A stretch of DNA of 64,000 bases from NCBI RefSeq assembly GCF_000196175.1, contig NC_005363.1, forward strand, positions 2,666,001 to 2,730,000, written 5' to 3'. The translations under genes were made by a program, and so were the position numbers. The notes below the pieces were generated by a model, which saw only the letters and a list, made by a program, of their open reading frames with translations, did no database searches and had not been told where the DNA came from. Positions 26,587-35,561 of this stretch are shown here, in pieces (the first letter of the stretch is position 1; every line of letters begins with the position of its first letter). The stretch is from Bdellovibrio bacteriovorus HD100. GTDB taxonomy: Bacteria > Bdellovibrionota > Bdellovibrionia > Bdellovibrionales > Bdellovibrionaceae.

Positions 26587-26994
26587 ATGTTCAAGCTTGG
26601 CAACTGCCGTTGCCAGGCTGATACTGTCTTTAATGAAGGCGGTGTCGTGTCTCCGGAAGTCAAAGGTCATTTTCAGAACGAATTAAACAAAGCATTCGAG
26701 TTTATTAAGTCCAAGGATTTTCATTCCGCATGGACGGCATTGGCCAGAGCCCACATCCTGGGGCAATTCGATGCCATTCCCCATTTAAAAGTTCACTGGC
26801 ACATGTTCCGCCTGGGGCTTGCCTCAATGAACACGCAAGAGATCCTGGGACAAATTCCTCGAATGATTCTGGCGATTCCTGGCTCTCTGACAGGCAAAGC
26901 CCCGAAGGGAAACACCGGGCTTTCCAACGTCGGAATATTTAAGCCCATGGACATCCCAGAGGACCTTCAAAAAATCCTGAATCCGAGACTGTAA
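26587..26994 (+). CDS. DUF3703 family protein
   Basis: 135 aa without signal peptide. The family pattern is clear: helix with WTALARAHILGQ (about 48-59), H-x3-H (HLKVHWHMF), EILGQIPRM, then GNTGLSNV and a KPMDIPEDL end. Several histidines could bind a metal. DUF3703 genes are often found near metal-resistance genes, which are not seen here. It may be co-transcribed with the Tat oxidoreductase gene. Confidence 0.85.
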   Translation: MFKLGNCRCQADTVFNEGGVVSPEVKGHFQNELNKAFEFIKSKDFHSAWTALARAHILGQFDAIPHLKVHWHMFRLGLASMNTQEILGQIPRMILAIPGSLTGKAPKGNTGLSNVGIFKPMDIPEDLQKILNPRL

Positions 26995-27086
26995 AATCCG
27001 TCATATTCCTGACCTACAGCCTGTATTAATTTGAGAATGCAGGCGCTTTTTTCTAAAGATCACGGGCGATAGAACGATATAGATTT

Positions 27087-28295
27087 ATGCGTTTTATTGC
27101 CCTTTTGCTTTTTATGACGACATCGGTGAATGCCTGGGCTGATGGCAAAGCCTATCTTGACCTGGAAGAAGACCAGATCCTTTCTGTCTTCAACAAACCC
27201 GGAATGAACTGGAAGAACTGTTCGGGCGATCCCAACTGCCGCCCCGTCGGCTGGCCGGATCGTGATGCGGCCGTTGAAGTGATTTCCAAGCCCCGCAAAT
27301 TGAAAGTCGAAGACCCCTACACGGGACAGATGCAGGACGAAGAATACGTTCAGATCAAGTATTCCTACACCCGCGAACGTGACGGCATCACCTACACCCA
27401 ACAAGGCACCGGCTGGGTCGATGCCGCCTATGTCAGCCGCAGTAAAACCAAAGCCGTCTATGGTGCCGCCGACGACAAATCAGAGTACTGCCCGCCCGTT
27501 CAGAAATCCACCACCGGTGGCGGAGCCAAGGAAGTTCAAAAGAGCATATCCGGCATCCAATCCGCCATTGCCAACAAAGGTGTGAAAGAAACCGCCGCGG
27601 CATTGAAAGGCTTTGTCGGGGCTTGTGTGATCAATCCGAAAAATCCCCCGGCCGCCTACAAGGGGGAAAACCCGTTTGATTCCTACGTGCTGCCCCACCT
27701 GAAAAAACAAGCCGTTCCCAAAGTGGCTCGTGAAGATGGCAAGATGATGACCCAGCAGGATCTGATCACCATCGATGCTCTTTCCCGCACCATGTATGCC
27801 GAGATGGCCCGTTGTTATAAACACGGTCTGCACTATCCTATGGCCGTGGCAAAGATTGCAGTGAATCGCGCCAACACCGAAAGCCGTCACAAGGAGTTCA
27901 TCAAAGGATCACACAACAGCGGCAAGAGTGATCTGGCAAAAGTGGTAACAACACCTTCCCAATTCAATCTTTGGATGAAAACCCACAACGGCAAAAAGAA
28001 CGGCCCGCTGGCCCACGCCCTGTGCCCGCCCGCCGACAAAAACAAACTCTTCTGGAGTGGCGCAAAGCCCAGCAAGGAAGAACAGGACATCTGGAACAAC
28101 ACCCTTCGTATTGCCACAGAGGCCGTGCTGTTTCCCAAAAAGTTCAAGGCCCGAACGTCACAGCTAAAACAATTCCACTATACGTCTGGCATGGACAGCT
28201 TTTTTGGAATGAAACAGGTCTTTCCGTGGATCGCGGATCGTAAAGTTTCCAAAAATGCCTGTGTACAGGTCTGGGATGCCGGCGTAAAGTTGTAA
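27087..28295 (+). CDS. Secreted SleB-like hydrolase with SH3-like front domain, 402 aa
   Basis: A signal peptide (cut near VNAWA) is followed by an SH3-like region (about 20-120, with YVQIKYSY and GTGWVDAAYV) of the sort that binds peptidoglycan. The C-terminal part (about 230-400) matches SleB/Hydrolase_2: LSRTMYAEMARC with the presumed catalytic glutamate, AKIAVNRAN, TTPSQFNLW and LKQFHYTSG. It is the second such enzyme in the window. Wall remodelling or prey peptidoglycan attack is likely; linkage type unknown. Confidence 0.72.
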   Translation: MRFIALLLFMTTSVNAWADGKAYLDLEEDQILSVFNKPGMNWKNCSGDPNCRPVGWPDRDAAVEVISKPRKLKVEDPYTGQMQDEEYVQIKYSYTRERDGITYTQQGTGWVDAAYVSRSKTKAVYGAADDKSEYCPPVQKSTTGGGAKEVQKSISGIQSAIANKGVKETAAALKGFVGACVINPKNPPAAYKGENPFDSYVLPHLKKQAVPKVAREDGKMMTQQDLITIDALSRTMYAEMARCYKHGLHYPMAVAKIAVNRANTESRHKEFIKGSHNSGKSDLAKVVTTPSQFNLWMKTHNGKKNGPLAHALCPPADKNKLFWSGAKPSKEEQDIWNNTLRIATEAVLFPKKFKARTSQLKQFHYTSGMDSFFGMKQVFPWIADRKVSKNACVQVWDAGVKL

Positions 28296-28296
28296 T

Positions 28297-28788
28297 ATGA
28301 GCCAACAAAATTCCAACTATGTGTTCCTGATGGATTGTGCTGACTTTGCTGAAGCCCAGGTGGTGAAGTCTTATCTGACCTCCCAGGGCTTCCATCCCCG
28401 TGTGCGCGACGAACAAACCCGCGGTGTGGCGCCTCACTTTGGCCAGTTGTTGGGTAAACTCACATTGGAAATCCCCGAGCACGAATACATTGATGCTTCT
28501 TTGCTGATGGAAAGCCAGGAAAAGCCCCGCGTGCAGATCGTGACTGAAAGCGCCTACGACACGCAAGGCATGGCCAAAAAGGCTTTGTGGAACGCGATCC
28601 TCGGTTGCACTCTGGTGCCACTCATCTGTAACTTTTATTCCATGATGTTGGGCTATCGTGTGCTTCGCCATGAGGTTCCGCTAAGCAAAACCAGTCGCAA
28701 CCGACTGCTCTTGGCCATCGTTTTTAACTCGATCGGTTTCTTCCTTTGGCTGACCTTTGGTCCGCAAATACTGAATCTAAAAATCTGA
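28297..28788 (+). CDS. DUF2007-like protein with two membrane segments
   Basis: The N-terminal 70 residues resemble DUF2007 (putative signal-transducing) domains: a first strand, then FAEAQVVKSYLTSQGF (about 16-31) and IPEHEYIDA. The C-terminal half has two hydrophobic segments (about 95-115 and 135-155). 163 aa. It begins 1 base after the SleB-like gene and is likely in its operon. Confidence 0.7.
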   Translation: MSQQNSNYVFLMDCADFAEAQVVKSYLTSQGFHPRVRDEQTRGVAPHFGQLLGKLTLEIPEHEYIDASLLMESQEKPRVQIVTESAYDTQGMAKKALWNAILGCTLVPLICNFYSMMLGYRVLRHEVPLSKTSRNRLLLAIVFNSIGFFLWLTFGPQILNLKI

Positions 28789-28864
28789 GTTCACAAAATC
28801 TGCTTTACTGGCTCTGGACCTCGCCGCTGTCAAATTCCGATTAAGAATACGTTACACTGATGGC

Positions 28865-29647
28865 ATGAAGCGATGGACCGCCCTGACTGCCTTGATTTTT
28901 ATTGCCTTATCATCTGTAAATGCCCGCGCCCTGGTGGTGGTGGGCCAAAACTATGAGCCTTACTATTTTCACGACGGCACTTCCGGCATCAACGGTGCCT
29001 GTTATGAAATCGTGCAAAGACTCTGCAGTTTTGAAAAAGCTCACTGCAAATTCAAATTTGCACCTGTGCGCCGATTCATGGCCATGTTGAAAACGGGCGA
29101 AGCGGATGTTGGTTGTCCACTGGGTCGTTCAGCTCCGCGTGAAACCGCATTTCATATGCACACGCTGTTTCGCGCTCGCTATGCTTTTTTTGGACTGCCT
29201 GAAGCCACACACAAAATCAAAAGCTATACTGACTTAAATGGACTTAAAGTTGGCGTGCTTTCCCCGGCGATGACAGAGATCAGCCTGCAGCGGATTCATG
29301 AATTCACAGACAAGGCGTTCACGATTGAACCTGAAAAAACCATTTTCAACTCCCTGTTGAAGGCCGAAAAGAAAGCCTATGCCCTAGCCTATGGCAATCG
29401 CGACGTGGCTTTGCGCTGGATTGAAAAAACCCGCAGCAAACTGCGTGAGGTCCCGGAACTGGGAGAACCGGTGGCATACTCCATCGCCTTTTCAAAAAAG
29501 AACATTGATGAAAAACGCTTTCAAAAGATCCAGCAGTACCTGTCTGTTTTACACAAAGACGGAACCCTAGAGCAAATCGCCCGCAAGTACCGCCTGACTC
29601 CGGCAGAACATTTCAGCTATCCGCAGGTCACAGACCCCAACCCCTGA
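28865..29647 (+). CDS. Periplasmic binding protein-like, SBP_bac_3 family
   Basis: Secreted (signal cut near VNARA) 260-aa protein of the amino-acid-binding fold: GQNYEPYYFHD at the start of the mature chain, GACYEIVQRL, MLKTGEADVGC (about 77-87), LNGLKVGVL and IARKYRL near the end. No permease or ATPase gene is adjacent, so it may be a lone receptor or act with a distant transporter. Ends at a strong bidirectional terminator. Confidence 0.8.
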   Translation: MKRWTALTALIFIALSSVNARALVVVGQNYEPYYFHDGTSGINGACYEIVQRLCSFEKAHCKFKFAPVRRFMAMLKTGEADVGCPLGRSAPRETAFHMHTLFRARYAFFGLPEATHKIKSYTDLNGLKVGVLSPAMTEISLQRIHEFTDKAFTIEPEKTIFNSLLKAEKKAYALAYGNRDVALRWIEKTRSKLREVPELGEPVAYSIAFSKKNIDEKRFQKIQQYLSVLHKDGTLEQIARKYRLTPAEHFSYPQVTDPNP

Positions 29648-29655
29648 CCAGAAAT

Positions 29656-29697
29656 AAAAAAACCCTGATGTCAGACACCAGGGGTTTTGTTTTTTTG
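29656..29697. terminator. Bidirectional terminator, binding protein and aconitase
   Basis: CCCTGATG and CACCAGGG pair with one mismatch around a short loop; an A-run before and T-runs after serve both convergent genes. Confidence 0.85.
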
Positions 29698-29714
29698 AAA
29701 TTGTCAGCGACTGA

Positions 29715-31973
29715 TTACAGACCGCGGATCAGATTCAACGCACTTCCCGCGCGGAACCATTTCAACTGTTCAGCGTTGTAAGTGTGTTTCAGCTCGATAG
29801 TCTCGGAAGAGCCATCAGCGTGTTTGATGTTCATTTTCACGTTTTTACCTGGAGCCAGATCTTTCAGATCAACCAGGGAAACACGGTCTGCTTCCTGAAC
29901 TTTGTCGTAATCTTTTGGATTAACGAAAGTCAAAGCCAGCACACCTTGTTTTTTCAGGTTCGTCTCGTGGATACGAGCGAAGGATTTCGTGATAACCGCA
30001 GAAGCACCCAAGTGTCTTGGGCACATTGCCGCGTGTTCACGGGAAGAACCTTCACCGTAGTTTTCATCACCGATGATAACCCAGCCTTTACCCGCTTTTT
30101 GGTAAGCACGTGCCACCTGAGCGAATTCTGCTGTTTCACCAGTCAGTTGGTTTTTACCTTTACCGATTTCACCTGTGAACGCGTTATCCGCACCCAACAA
30201 CATGTTGTTGGAGATGTTGTCCAAGTGACCACGGTAGTTCAACCATTTACCACCCGGAGAGATATGATCCGTCGTGCACTTGCCTTTTGCTTTCGCAAGA
30301 ACCAATTGATCAACGAAGTCTTTGCCATCCCATTTGGTGAACGGAGAAAGAAGCTGCAAACGATCAGAAGAAGGATTCACTGCCACTTGAGCGGTAGCAC
30401 CTGCTGGTTTCTGATAACCTTCAGTGTCGGCGATGAAGCCTTTAGCCGGCAACTCTGGAGCCACTGGCGCCTGAAGTTTGATTTTGCCTTTTGGACCTTC
30501 CAGCTCGTCAGTCGCCGGGTTGAAGTCCAAACGACCTGCCAGACCCAATGCCATAACGATTTCCGGCGAAGCGATGAACGCCAGAGTCTCTGGATTCGCA
30601 TCGTTACGTGCGCGGAAGTTACGGTTGAAGGAAGTTACGATCGTGTTTTTCTCGCCCGCCTTGATGTCGTCACGTTTCCACTGACCGATGCAAGGACCGC
30701 AAGCGTTCGCCAACACTGTCGCGCCCACTTCGTTGAACGTCGCCATCTGGCCATCACGCTCAATCGTGTTCTGGATCTGAGTGGAACCCGGGGAAACCAG
30801 GAACGGAGACGTCATTTTCACGCCCACTTCCATAGCTTGTTTCGCCACGAACGCCGCGCGACCGATATCTTCGTAAGAAGAATTCGTGCAGGAACCGATC
30901 AAAGCAGAGGAAATCTTAACTGTGTAACCTTTCTCAGCCACTTCTTTTTTAAGTGCAGAGATCGGACGAGCCAAGTCTGGAGTGTGAGGACCCACCAGGT
31001 GTGGTTCCAAAGCAGACAAGTCGATTTCGTAAACTTCGTCGAAGTATTTACCTGGGTTTGCCACAACGTCCGCGTCTGCAGACAGGATGTCTTTGTGACC
31101 GTCAGCGATAGCCGCCAGTTGATCACGACCTGTGGATTTCAGGTAAGCGCCCATGCGCTCGTCGTATGGGAATACAGAGCAGGTTGCACCCAGCTCAGCA
31201 CCCATGTTGGTGATAGTTGCTTTACCAGTACAAGAGATGGAGGACGTGCCTTCACCGAAGTACTCGACAACCTTATCCGTACCACCTTTTACAGTCAGCA
31301 TTCCGCACAGTTTCAGGATCACGTCTTTTGCAGACGCCCAACCGCCCAGTTTGCCTTTCAGGTGAACACCGATCAGCTTAGGATTTTTAACTTCCCAAGG
31401 CAGACCCACCATCACGTCAGAAGCATCAGAACCACCAACGCCCACAGCACACATACCCAAACCACCCGCATTCGGAGTGTGAGAGTCCGTACCGATCATC
31501 AAGCCGCCTGGGAACGCGTAGTTTTCAAGGATGACTTGGTGAATGATACCAGCGCCTGGTTTCCAGAAGCCGATGTTGTAACGGGAAGAAGCTGTCGCCA
31601 GGAAGTCATAAACTTCTTTGTTGGTTGCATTGGCAACCGTCATGTCTGCGCCCGCACCTTTGTAAGCCTGGATCAAGTGATCGCAGTGTACTGTGGAAGG
31701 AACAGCTGCTTCGTCTTTACCAGCCAGCATGAATTGCAACAAAGCCATCTGCGCTGTCGCATCTTGCATCGCCACGCGGTCTGGTCTCAACAACAAGAAA
31801 CTTTCGCCACGAACCAATTCCTGGTTTTGTGGATCGTCCAAGTGACCGAACAAAATTTTCTCCGCCAATGTCAAAGGGCGGTTCAAGCGATTGCGAACAA
31901 CAGCCAGTCTTTCAGCTGTCTTCTTGTAAACGTTCTGCACCATATCCGGTGTAGTTTCGATTTTCGAAGCCAT
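29715..31973 (-). CDS. Aconitate hydratase, mitochondrial type
   Basis: Interconverts citrate and isocitrate in the TCA cycle using a [4Fe-4S] cluster. Cluster-cysteine motifs are visible as [10 protein letters not shown] (about 360) and [11 protein letters not shown] (about 425). [12 protein letters not shown], and in the swivel domain [15 protein letters not shown], carry active-site residues. The 752-aa length and sequence fit the mitochondrial-like class, shorter than AcnA (about 890) and unlike AcnB. Monocistronic. Confidence 0.95.
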   Translation of the reverse strand: MASKIETTPDMVQNVYKKTAERLAVVRNRLNRPLTLAEKILFGHLDDPQNQELVRGESFLLLRPDRVAMQDATAQMALLQFMLAGKDEAAVPSTVHCDHLIQAYKGAGADMTVANATNKEVYDFLATASSRYNIGFWKPGAGIIHQVILENYAFPGGLMIGTDSHTPNAGGLGMCAVGVGGSDASDVMVGLPWEVKNPKLIGVHLKGKLGGWASAKDVILKLCGMLTVKGGTDKVVEYFGEGTSSISCTGKATITNMGAELGATCSVFPYDERMGAYLKSTGRDQLAAIADGHKDILSADADVVANPGKYFDEVYEIDLSALEPHLVGPHTPDLARPISALKKEVAEKGYTVKISSALIGSCTNSSYEDIGRAAFVAKQAMEVGVKMTSPFLVSPGSTQIQNTIERDGQMATFNEVGATVLANACGPCIGQWKRDDIKAGEKNTIVTSFNRNFRARNDANPETLAFIASPEIVMALGLAGRLDFNPATDELEGPKGKIKLQAPVAPELPAKGFIADTEGYQKPAGATAQVAVNPSSDRLQLLSPFTKWDGKDFVDQLVLAKAKGKCTTDHISPGGKWLNYRGHLDNISNNMLLGADNAFTGEIGKGKNQLTGETAEFAQVARAYQKAGKGWVIIGDENYGEGSSREHAAMCPRHLGASAVITKSFARIHETNLKKQGVLALTFVNPKDYDKVQEADRVSLVDLKDLAPGKNVKMNIKHADGSSETIELKHTYNAEQLKWFRAGSALNLIRGL

Positions 31974-32058
31974 TGTAATTGCCTTTCGTTTAAGAACGCC
32001 CCATCCTAATGAAAATCAGTTGAAATCTCAACGAATCCAGCGCGTTGCGCGAGGCATA

Positions 32059-32766
32059 ATGGACTTAAGGCTTTTTAAGAACATCGTCATCCTGACGGGC
32101 GCGGGAATCTCGGCCGAGAGCGGGATTCGCACGTTCCGCGACCAGGACGGCCTGTGGGAAGACCACCGCATCGAGGATGTGGCAACCCCTGAAGCTTTTG
32201 CTCGAAACCCGGCTTTGGTTCAGCGCTTTTACAACCTGAGAAGGGCTCAACTGAGGGACCCGAATCTGGCTCCCAACCCGGCCCATCAAGCCCTGGTCGA
32301 CCTGGAAAACCTTTGGGAGGGAAACTTCCTGCTGGTCACCCAAAACGTCGACAACCTTCACCGACGCGCAGGCTCTAAAAACCTGCTGCACATGCATGGG
32401 CGCCTGGACCGCGTCTTTTGCCTGCATTGCGACGAGCATTTCGAGTGGCTGCTGGATCTGGCGGTGGATCAACCCTGCCCCCATTGTGGGCGCAAAGGCG
32501 GTGTTCGCCCTGATATCGTCTGGTTTGGTGAAATGCCCCACCACATGGAGGAAATCTATGAGGCCCTGGACAAGGCTGATTATTTTATCTCGATTGGAAC
32601 CAGCGGCAATGTCTATCCGGCGGCGGGCTTTGTGCGTCTGGCCTGGAAAGCGAAGAAAATAGAAATCAATCTCAAAGACACCGAGATCTCCCCCGCGTTT
32701 GACGAGCACTTTGTCGGCCCGGCCTCCACGGAGGTTCCTCGGTTTATCACCCAATTTCTGGAGTGA
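32059..32766 (+). CDS. cobB: NAD-dependent protein deacylase (sirtuin, CobB-like)
   Basis: Removes acyl groups from lysine using NAD. Motifs: GAGISAESGIRTFRD (NAD site), TQNVDNLH, HMHGRL with the catalytic histidine, and two zinc Cys pairs (CLHC and CPHC). RFYNLRRAQ carries the Tyr-x-x-Arg pair that lets SIRT5/CobB-type sirtuins take succinyl or malonyl lysine. I start at the ATG at 32059 behind GAGG (235 aa); a TTG at 32020 would add 13 residues. Sits head-to-head with aconitase. Confidence 0.92.
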   Translation: MDLRLFKNIVILTGAGISAESGIRTFRDQDGLWEDHRIEDVATPEAFARNPALVQRFYNLRRAQLRDPNLAPNPAHQALVDLENLWEGNFLLVTQNVDNLHRRAGSKNLLHMHGRLDRVFCLHCDEHFEWLLDLAVDQPCPHCGRKGGVRPDIVWFGEMPHHMEEIYEALDKADYFISIGTSGNVYPAAGFVRLAWKAKKIEINLKDTEISPAFDEHFVGPASTEVPRFITQFLE

Positions 32767-32857
32767 TCCGTGCTTCGGCTCCCTTAAATTCCCAATGAGA
32801 TACCAGACAGCTCAATTGCAGGCTCTGACCATGCAATAACTACCTTGCAACTTGTAC

Positions 32858-32878
32858 TTTACGTCAAATTGACGTAAA
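32858..32878. promoter_or_regulatory. Operator palindrome of the toxin-antitoxin operon
   Basis: TTTACGTCAA-A-TTGACGTAAA is a perfect 10+1+10 palindrome ending 12 bases before the toxin GTG and just upstream of its AGGAG. Its place is right for autoregulation by the Xre antitoxin. Confidence 0.7.
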
Positions 32879-32890
32879 AAGGAGTCAAGG

Positions 32891-33163
32891 GTGACCAGAA
32901 TTACATTCACCAGTAAGTTTGAAAAACAACTCGAAAGAGTGCCCGAAAATATCCGCATTAAAGCACATGCGTGGATTTGGTCTGTAAAGGAAGCTGGTTT
33001 AAGAGTCACGCAAAAGAGCCCCGGCCTGCATGACGAACCCCTTAAAGGCAGCCGAACTGGTCAACGATCCGTTAGATTAAACCGCTCTTACAGACTGATT
33101 TATCGGATGATAGAAAAACAGATCCATATTGAACTTTTGGAGGTTCACAAACATGAGTACTAA
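32891..33163 (+). CDS. RelE/HigB-like toxin
   Basis: 90-aa basic protein of the RelE/ParE superfamily, which usually cuts mRNA at the ribosome. The opening ITFTSKFEKQLERVP and the final strands with RSVRLNRSYRLIYRM and IELLEVHKHEY fit the fold; several Arg, Lys and the late His could be catalytic. The GTG start has AGGAGT before it. The gene lies before and overlaps the antitoxin by 11 bases, the toxin-first order typical of higBA. Confidence 0.85.
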   Translation: MTRITFTSKFEKQLERVPENIRIKAHAWIWSVKEAGLRVTQKSPGLHDEPLKGSRTGQRSVRLNRSYRLIYRMIEKQIHIELLEVHKHEY

Positions 33164-33464
33164 AAAAGGATCCGATGCACTTGAAATGATGGAGGCTAAA
33201 TATGGGCGCCTGTCTGTGGCAGGCCTGCTGATCTCATGCAGAACTTCTGACGAACTTTCCCAAACCCAATTCGCAAAGAAACTGGGGATGTCAGTACAAA
33301 GCCTCTGTGACCTGGAAAAAGGCCGCAGAATCCCCTCTCCAGGAAGAGCCGCAAAGATCGCAAAAAAAATCGGCTATCCCGAAATCGCGCTTGTAACGCT
33401 GGCTGTTCGGGATGCCCTTTATGCGGAAGGCTTCAAGTACAACGTTAAGCTTGAAAGCGCCTAG
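33153..33464 (+). CDS. Xre-type antitoxin, HigA-like
   Basis: 103 aa with a helix-turn-helix of the Cro/C1 class: LSQTQFAKKLGMSVQSLCDLEKGRR (positions about 37-61) in the middle. It should bind and silence the upstream toxin and repress the shared promoter. I choose the ATG at 33153, which has TGGAGGT 8 bases before it, over an in-frame upstream ATG inside the toxin gene. Toxin and antitoxin overlap. Confidence 0.85.
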   Translation: MSTKKGSDALEMMEAKYGRLSVAGLLISCRTSDELSQTQFAKKLGMSVQSLCDLEKGRRIPSPGRAAKIAKKIGYPEIALVTLAVRDALYAEGFKYNVKLESA

Positions 33465-33482
33465 ATAGGCCTGCAAAAAAGA

Positions 33483-33534
33483 GGCTGGTCAAAAAGGTCC
33501 GACAACGCAGTCAGATGGGCCTTTTTCACCAGCC
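33483..33534. terminator. Long hairpin between convergent genes
   Basis: Two 18-base arms (33483-33500 and 33517-33534), built around GGCTGGT and AAAAAGG, pair with two mismatches. Placed between the antitoxin gene and a convergent secreted-protein gene, it probably stops transcription from both sides. Confidence 0.65.
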
Positions 33535-33543
33535 GGCTAGAAC

Positions 33544-33867
33544 TTACCAGCCAGAGTAGCAGCGCTGGGAAGTGATCACTTTGTCAGAGTCACGAACCAT
33601 GTACAGGCAGCTTTCATAAGCCATGTGAAGCTGGATGCGCACGTGAGGGATCACGTCGCCTTTTGGTGTGATCACGCGAGACGGTTGAGCTTCAATGTCC
33701 AGGACTCTCGCGAAAGTGCAAAGCTCGTCGTAAGAGAAGTCCTCTTGAGCCGCCACAACCTTGATCGCCGCTGTATAACGGTCGCTGTGCTCCCATTTCG
33801 TGCAAAGGTTACTGGCAAAAGCCGCAGAAGACGCCAACAAAGTCAAAGTCGCCAATAGAATACGCAT
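33544..33867 (-). CDS. Small secreted protein, 107 aa
   Basis: Signal peptide MRILLATLTLLASS with a cut near AFAS, then a short mature part with four cysteines that could form two disulfides. AGGAGG precedes the ATG. No family recognised. Confidence 0.7.
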   Translation of the reverse strand: MRILLATLTLLASSAAFASNLCTKWEHSDRYTAAIKVVAAQEDFSYDELCTFARVLDIEAQPSRVITPKGDVIPHVRIQLHMAYESCLYMVRDSDKVITSQRCYSGW

Positions 33868-34040
33868 TTTGATTCCTCCTTAGGAAAACGGCCCCATGCT
33901 TAAAGGACATCATCCTAAAGTGCAAGAACACCCCAAGCCCCACCTCTGAATGAAAGCTCAATGAGACGCCCGCTCACCTTATGCACTGTCTCCTCGAAGC
34001 GACGTCGCAATCAGTCAGAAGTTCCAGCAAATCCACCGTG

Positions 34041-34313
34041 TCAGTAGCCCGGAGCCCCAGCTTCTTTGGCGCCACCAGCCTCGCGCTCGGCTTCTTCTTC
34101 GTCGGTTTCAAAAAGCTCGACGTAATCCTGATAGCCATTTTGGGAAAGATCGCGAACCGGGATGAATTTCAGGGCGAAGGGATTCACCCAATAGTCGTTA
34201 TCTGCCCGAAGCAAGATCGGCTCGCCGGTTTTGGCGTCGACAAAGATGCCTTCGGGCTCCAGCCCCTCGATATCATTCATGTGGCGAAATGGCGAAAAAT
34301 CGGGAGTTGCCAT
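34041..34313 (-). CDS. Small acidic protein, 90 aa
   Basis: No signal peptide; strongly acidic, with a run of glutamates near the C-terminus (ETDEEEAERE). AAGGAGG sits 6 bases before the ATG, which supports real translation. No domain recognised. Confidence 0.6.
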   Translation of the reverse strand: MATPDFSPFRHMNDIEGLEPEGIFVDAKTGEPILLRADNDYWVNPFALKFIPVRDLSQNGYQDYVELFETDEEEAEREAGGAKEAGAPGY

Positions 34314-34442
34314 AACAACCTCCTTCTTTGCCTCTGATTATCCCCCCGCCTGCAAGGGAGCCCAAGGTCTTTTGCTCTGCCATTCTGCACCAGTCGCCCT
34401 TATTTTTGTTGGCAACGAATCTCTGTTCGATAGTCTAGGGTC

Positions 34443-34973
34443 ATGATGCATCTATTTTTACTGCTGACACAATTGGTATGGGCCGCTCCGCAAACGGCTC
34501 TTTATGAACGTCCTTGTTACATTGACGAAGGCGACGCGCTGACGACCCATCTGCAAGTTGCAGACAGCCAGTGGATCATGACTCATGTGGCTTATGAAGA
34601 AGATGCGTGCAAACAGCCGTATCTGACGTTTGAGATCCAGTACAACACCGTCACGGTCGGCACTGCCGTTGACATGACTGTAACAGAGTCCTCTTACACT
34701 CCGCTGACGGAGGAAGTGGCTGAGGCTTTGAATATGGTGAGATACTGCGACTACACCGACTGGAAACGCGGTGAAAAGAAAGTGGTTTCCGGTTACTTGT
34801 GTGACGAGTACAAGGCACCGAACGTGGGAGACAAAACTTATTCAATCTTCAAGGCGGAACAAAAAGACGGAGCCGAATTACTTTATATCGGAACCGCCTC
34901 GGCGGACGGAAGTGGCAAGACACCCTCCCAACGTCATAAAAAGTACGAACCGCTTCCGTTCTTTAAGAGATAA
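34443..34973 (+). CDS. Secreted protein of unknown function, 176 aa
   Basis: A short signal (MHLFLLLTQLVWAAP) begins the chain. The mature part has five cysteines and mixed beta character. A Rho-independent terminator follows at once. No family recognised. Confidence 0.62.
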   Translation: MMHLFLLLTQLVWAAPQTALYERPCYIDEGDALTTHLQVADSQWIMTHVAYEEDACKQPYLTFEIQYNTVTVGTAVDMTVTESSYTPLTEEVAEALNMVRYCDYTDWKRGEKKVVSGYLCDEYKAPNVGDKTYSIFKAEQKDGAELLYIGTASADGSGKTPSQRHKKYEPLPFFKR

Positions 34974-34980
34974 AAAACAA

Positions 34981-35007
34981 AAAACCGGATGAAAATCCGG
35001 TTTTTTA
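34981..35007 (+). terminator. Terminator after the 176-aa protein gene
   Basis: AACCGGAT and ATCCGGTT pair around GAAA, followed by T6. Confidence 0.88.
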
Positions 35008-35011
35008 TTAA

Positions 35012-35044
35012 CGCAATCCGCCTCCGTAGCGATGGCGGTTTGCG
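35012..35044. repeat. Hairpin downstream of the Bat operon
   Basis: CGCAATCCGCC and GGCGGTTTGCG pair with one mismatch around an 11-base loop. On the minus strand it lies 30 bases after the last gene of the Bat operon; no T-run. Confidence 0.4.
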
Positions 35045-35073
35045 CCAAGCCGATCTGACTTCCCCATCAAGGG

Positions 35074-35559
35074 TTACTTCTTTTTGGTTTTCTGAACTTC
35101 AAAGATGTACGGATAGAAAAGACTCACGACTTTCCCCGCTCTTTGACTTTGCAGTTTTTCGAACTTCGCCTGACGAATGGAATTTTCAATACAAGAGTTC
35201 AAAGCTTCAGAGGCTGGACGAATACGGTTTTCCTTGAACTGGAAGTTCGTCACTGTGCCTTCAGAATCAAAACTGAAATCCACAACCACTTTACCCACCG
35301 GAATCGGCTGATTTGCAGCTTTGGCTTCAGCCATGGTCTGATCGTGACACTTTTTTAGCTCGCCGATCACAACATCTTTATTCGTGTGATGAGCGGATTT
35401 CAGATCCACCGTTGCTTCCCCCTGAGGGGCCGTCAAAGTGATGTTTTCAGAAGGCATCTGCTCTTGGATTTCAGAACCTGGAACGGGTTCAACCGCTGGA
35501 GCCTGAGCCCCCGCCTGCAAGGCCATCAAAGTCACTGAAGTCACAATCAAAGATTTCAT
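35074..35559 (-). CDS. TonB/AgmX C-terminal-domain-like secreted protein, 161 aa
   Basis: After a signal peptide the C-terminal 100 residues resemble the AgmX/PglI or TonB-like C-terminal fold: VIGELKKCHDQ, then GKVVVDFSFDSEGTV and LNSCIENSIRQAKFE, with two cysteines in the helices. Such domains pass force or contact through the periplasm. AGGAG precedes the ATG. It lies 2 bases after batD and is the last gene of the Bat operon. Confidence 0.7.
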   Translation of the reverse strand: MKSLIVTSVTLMALQAGAQAPAVEPVPGSEIQEQMPSENITLTAPQGEATVDLKSAHHTNKDVVIGELKKCHDQTMAEAKAANQPIPVGKVVVDFSFDSEGTVTNFQFKENRIRPASEALNSCIENSIRQAKFEKLQSQRAGKVVSLFYPYIFEVQKTKKK

Positions 35560-35561
35560 TT

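Noticed and set aside
29784-32009. 741-codon open frame on the plus strand
   Set aside because: Antisense to aconitase over its full length; the product is Thr/Arg/Val/Phe-rich with no motif. Codon bias of the real gene explains the missing stops.
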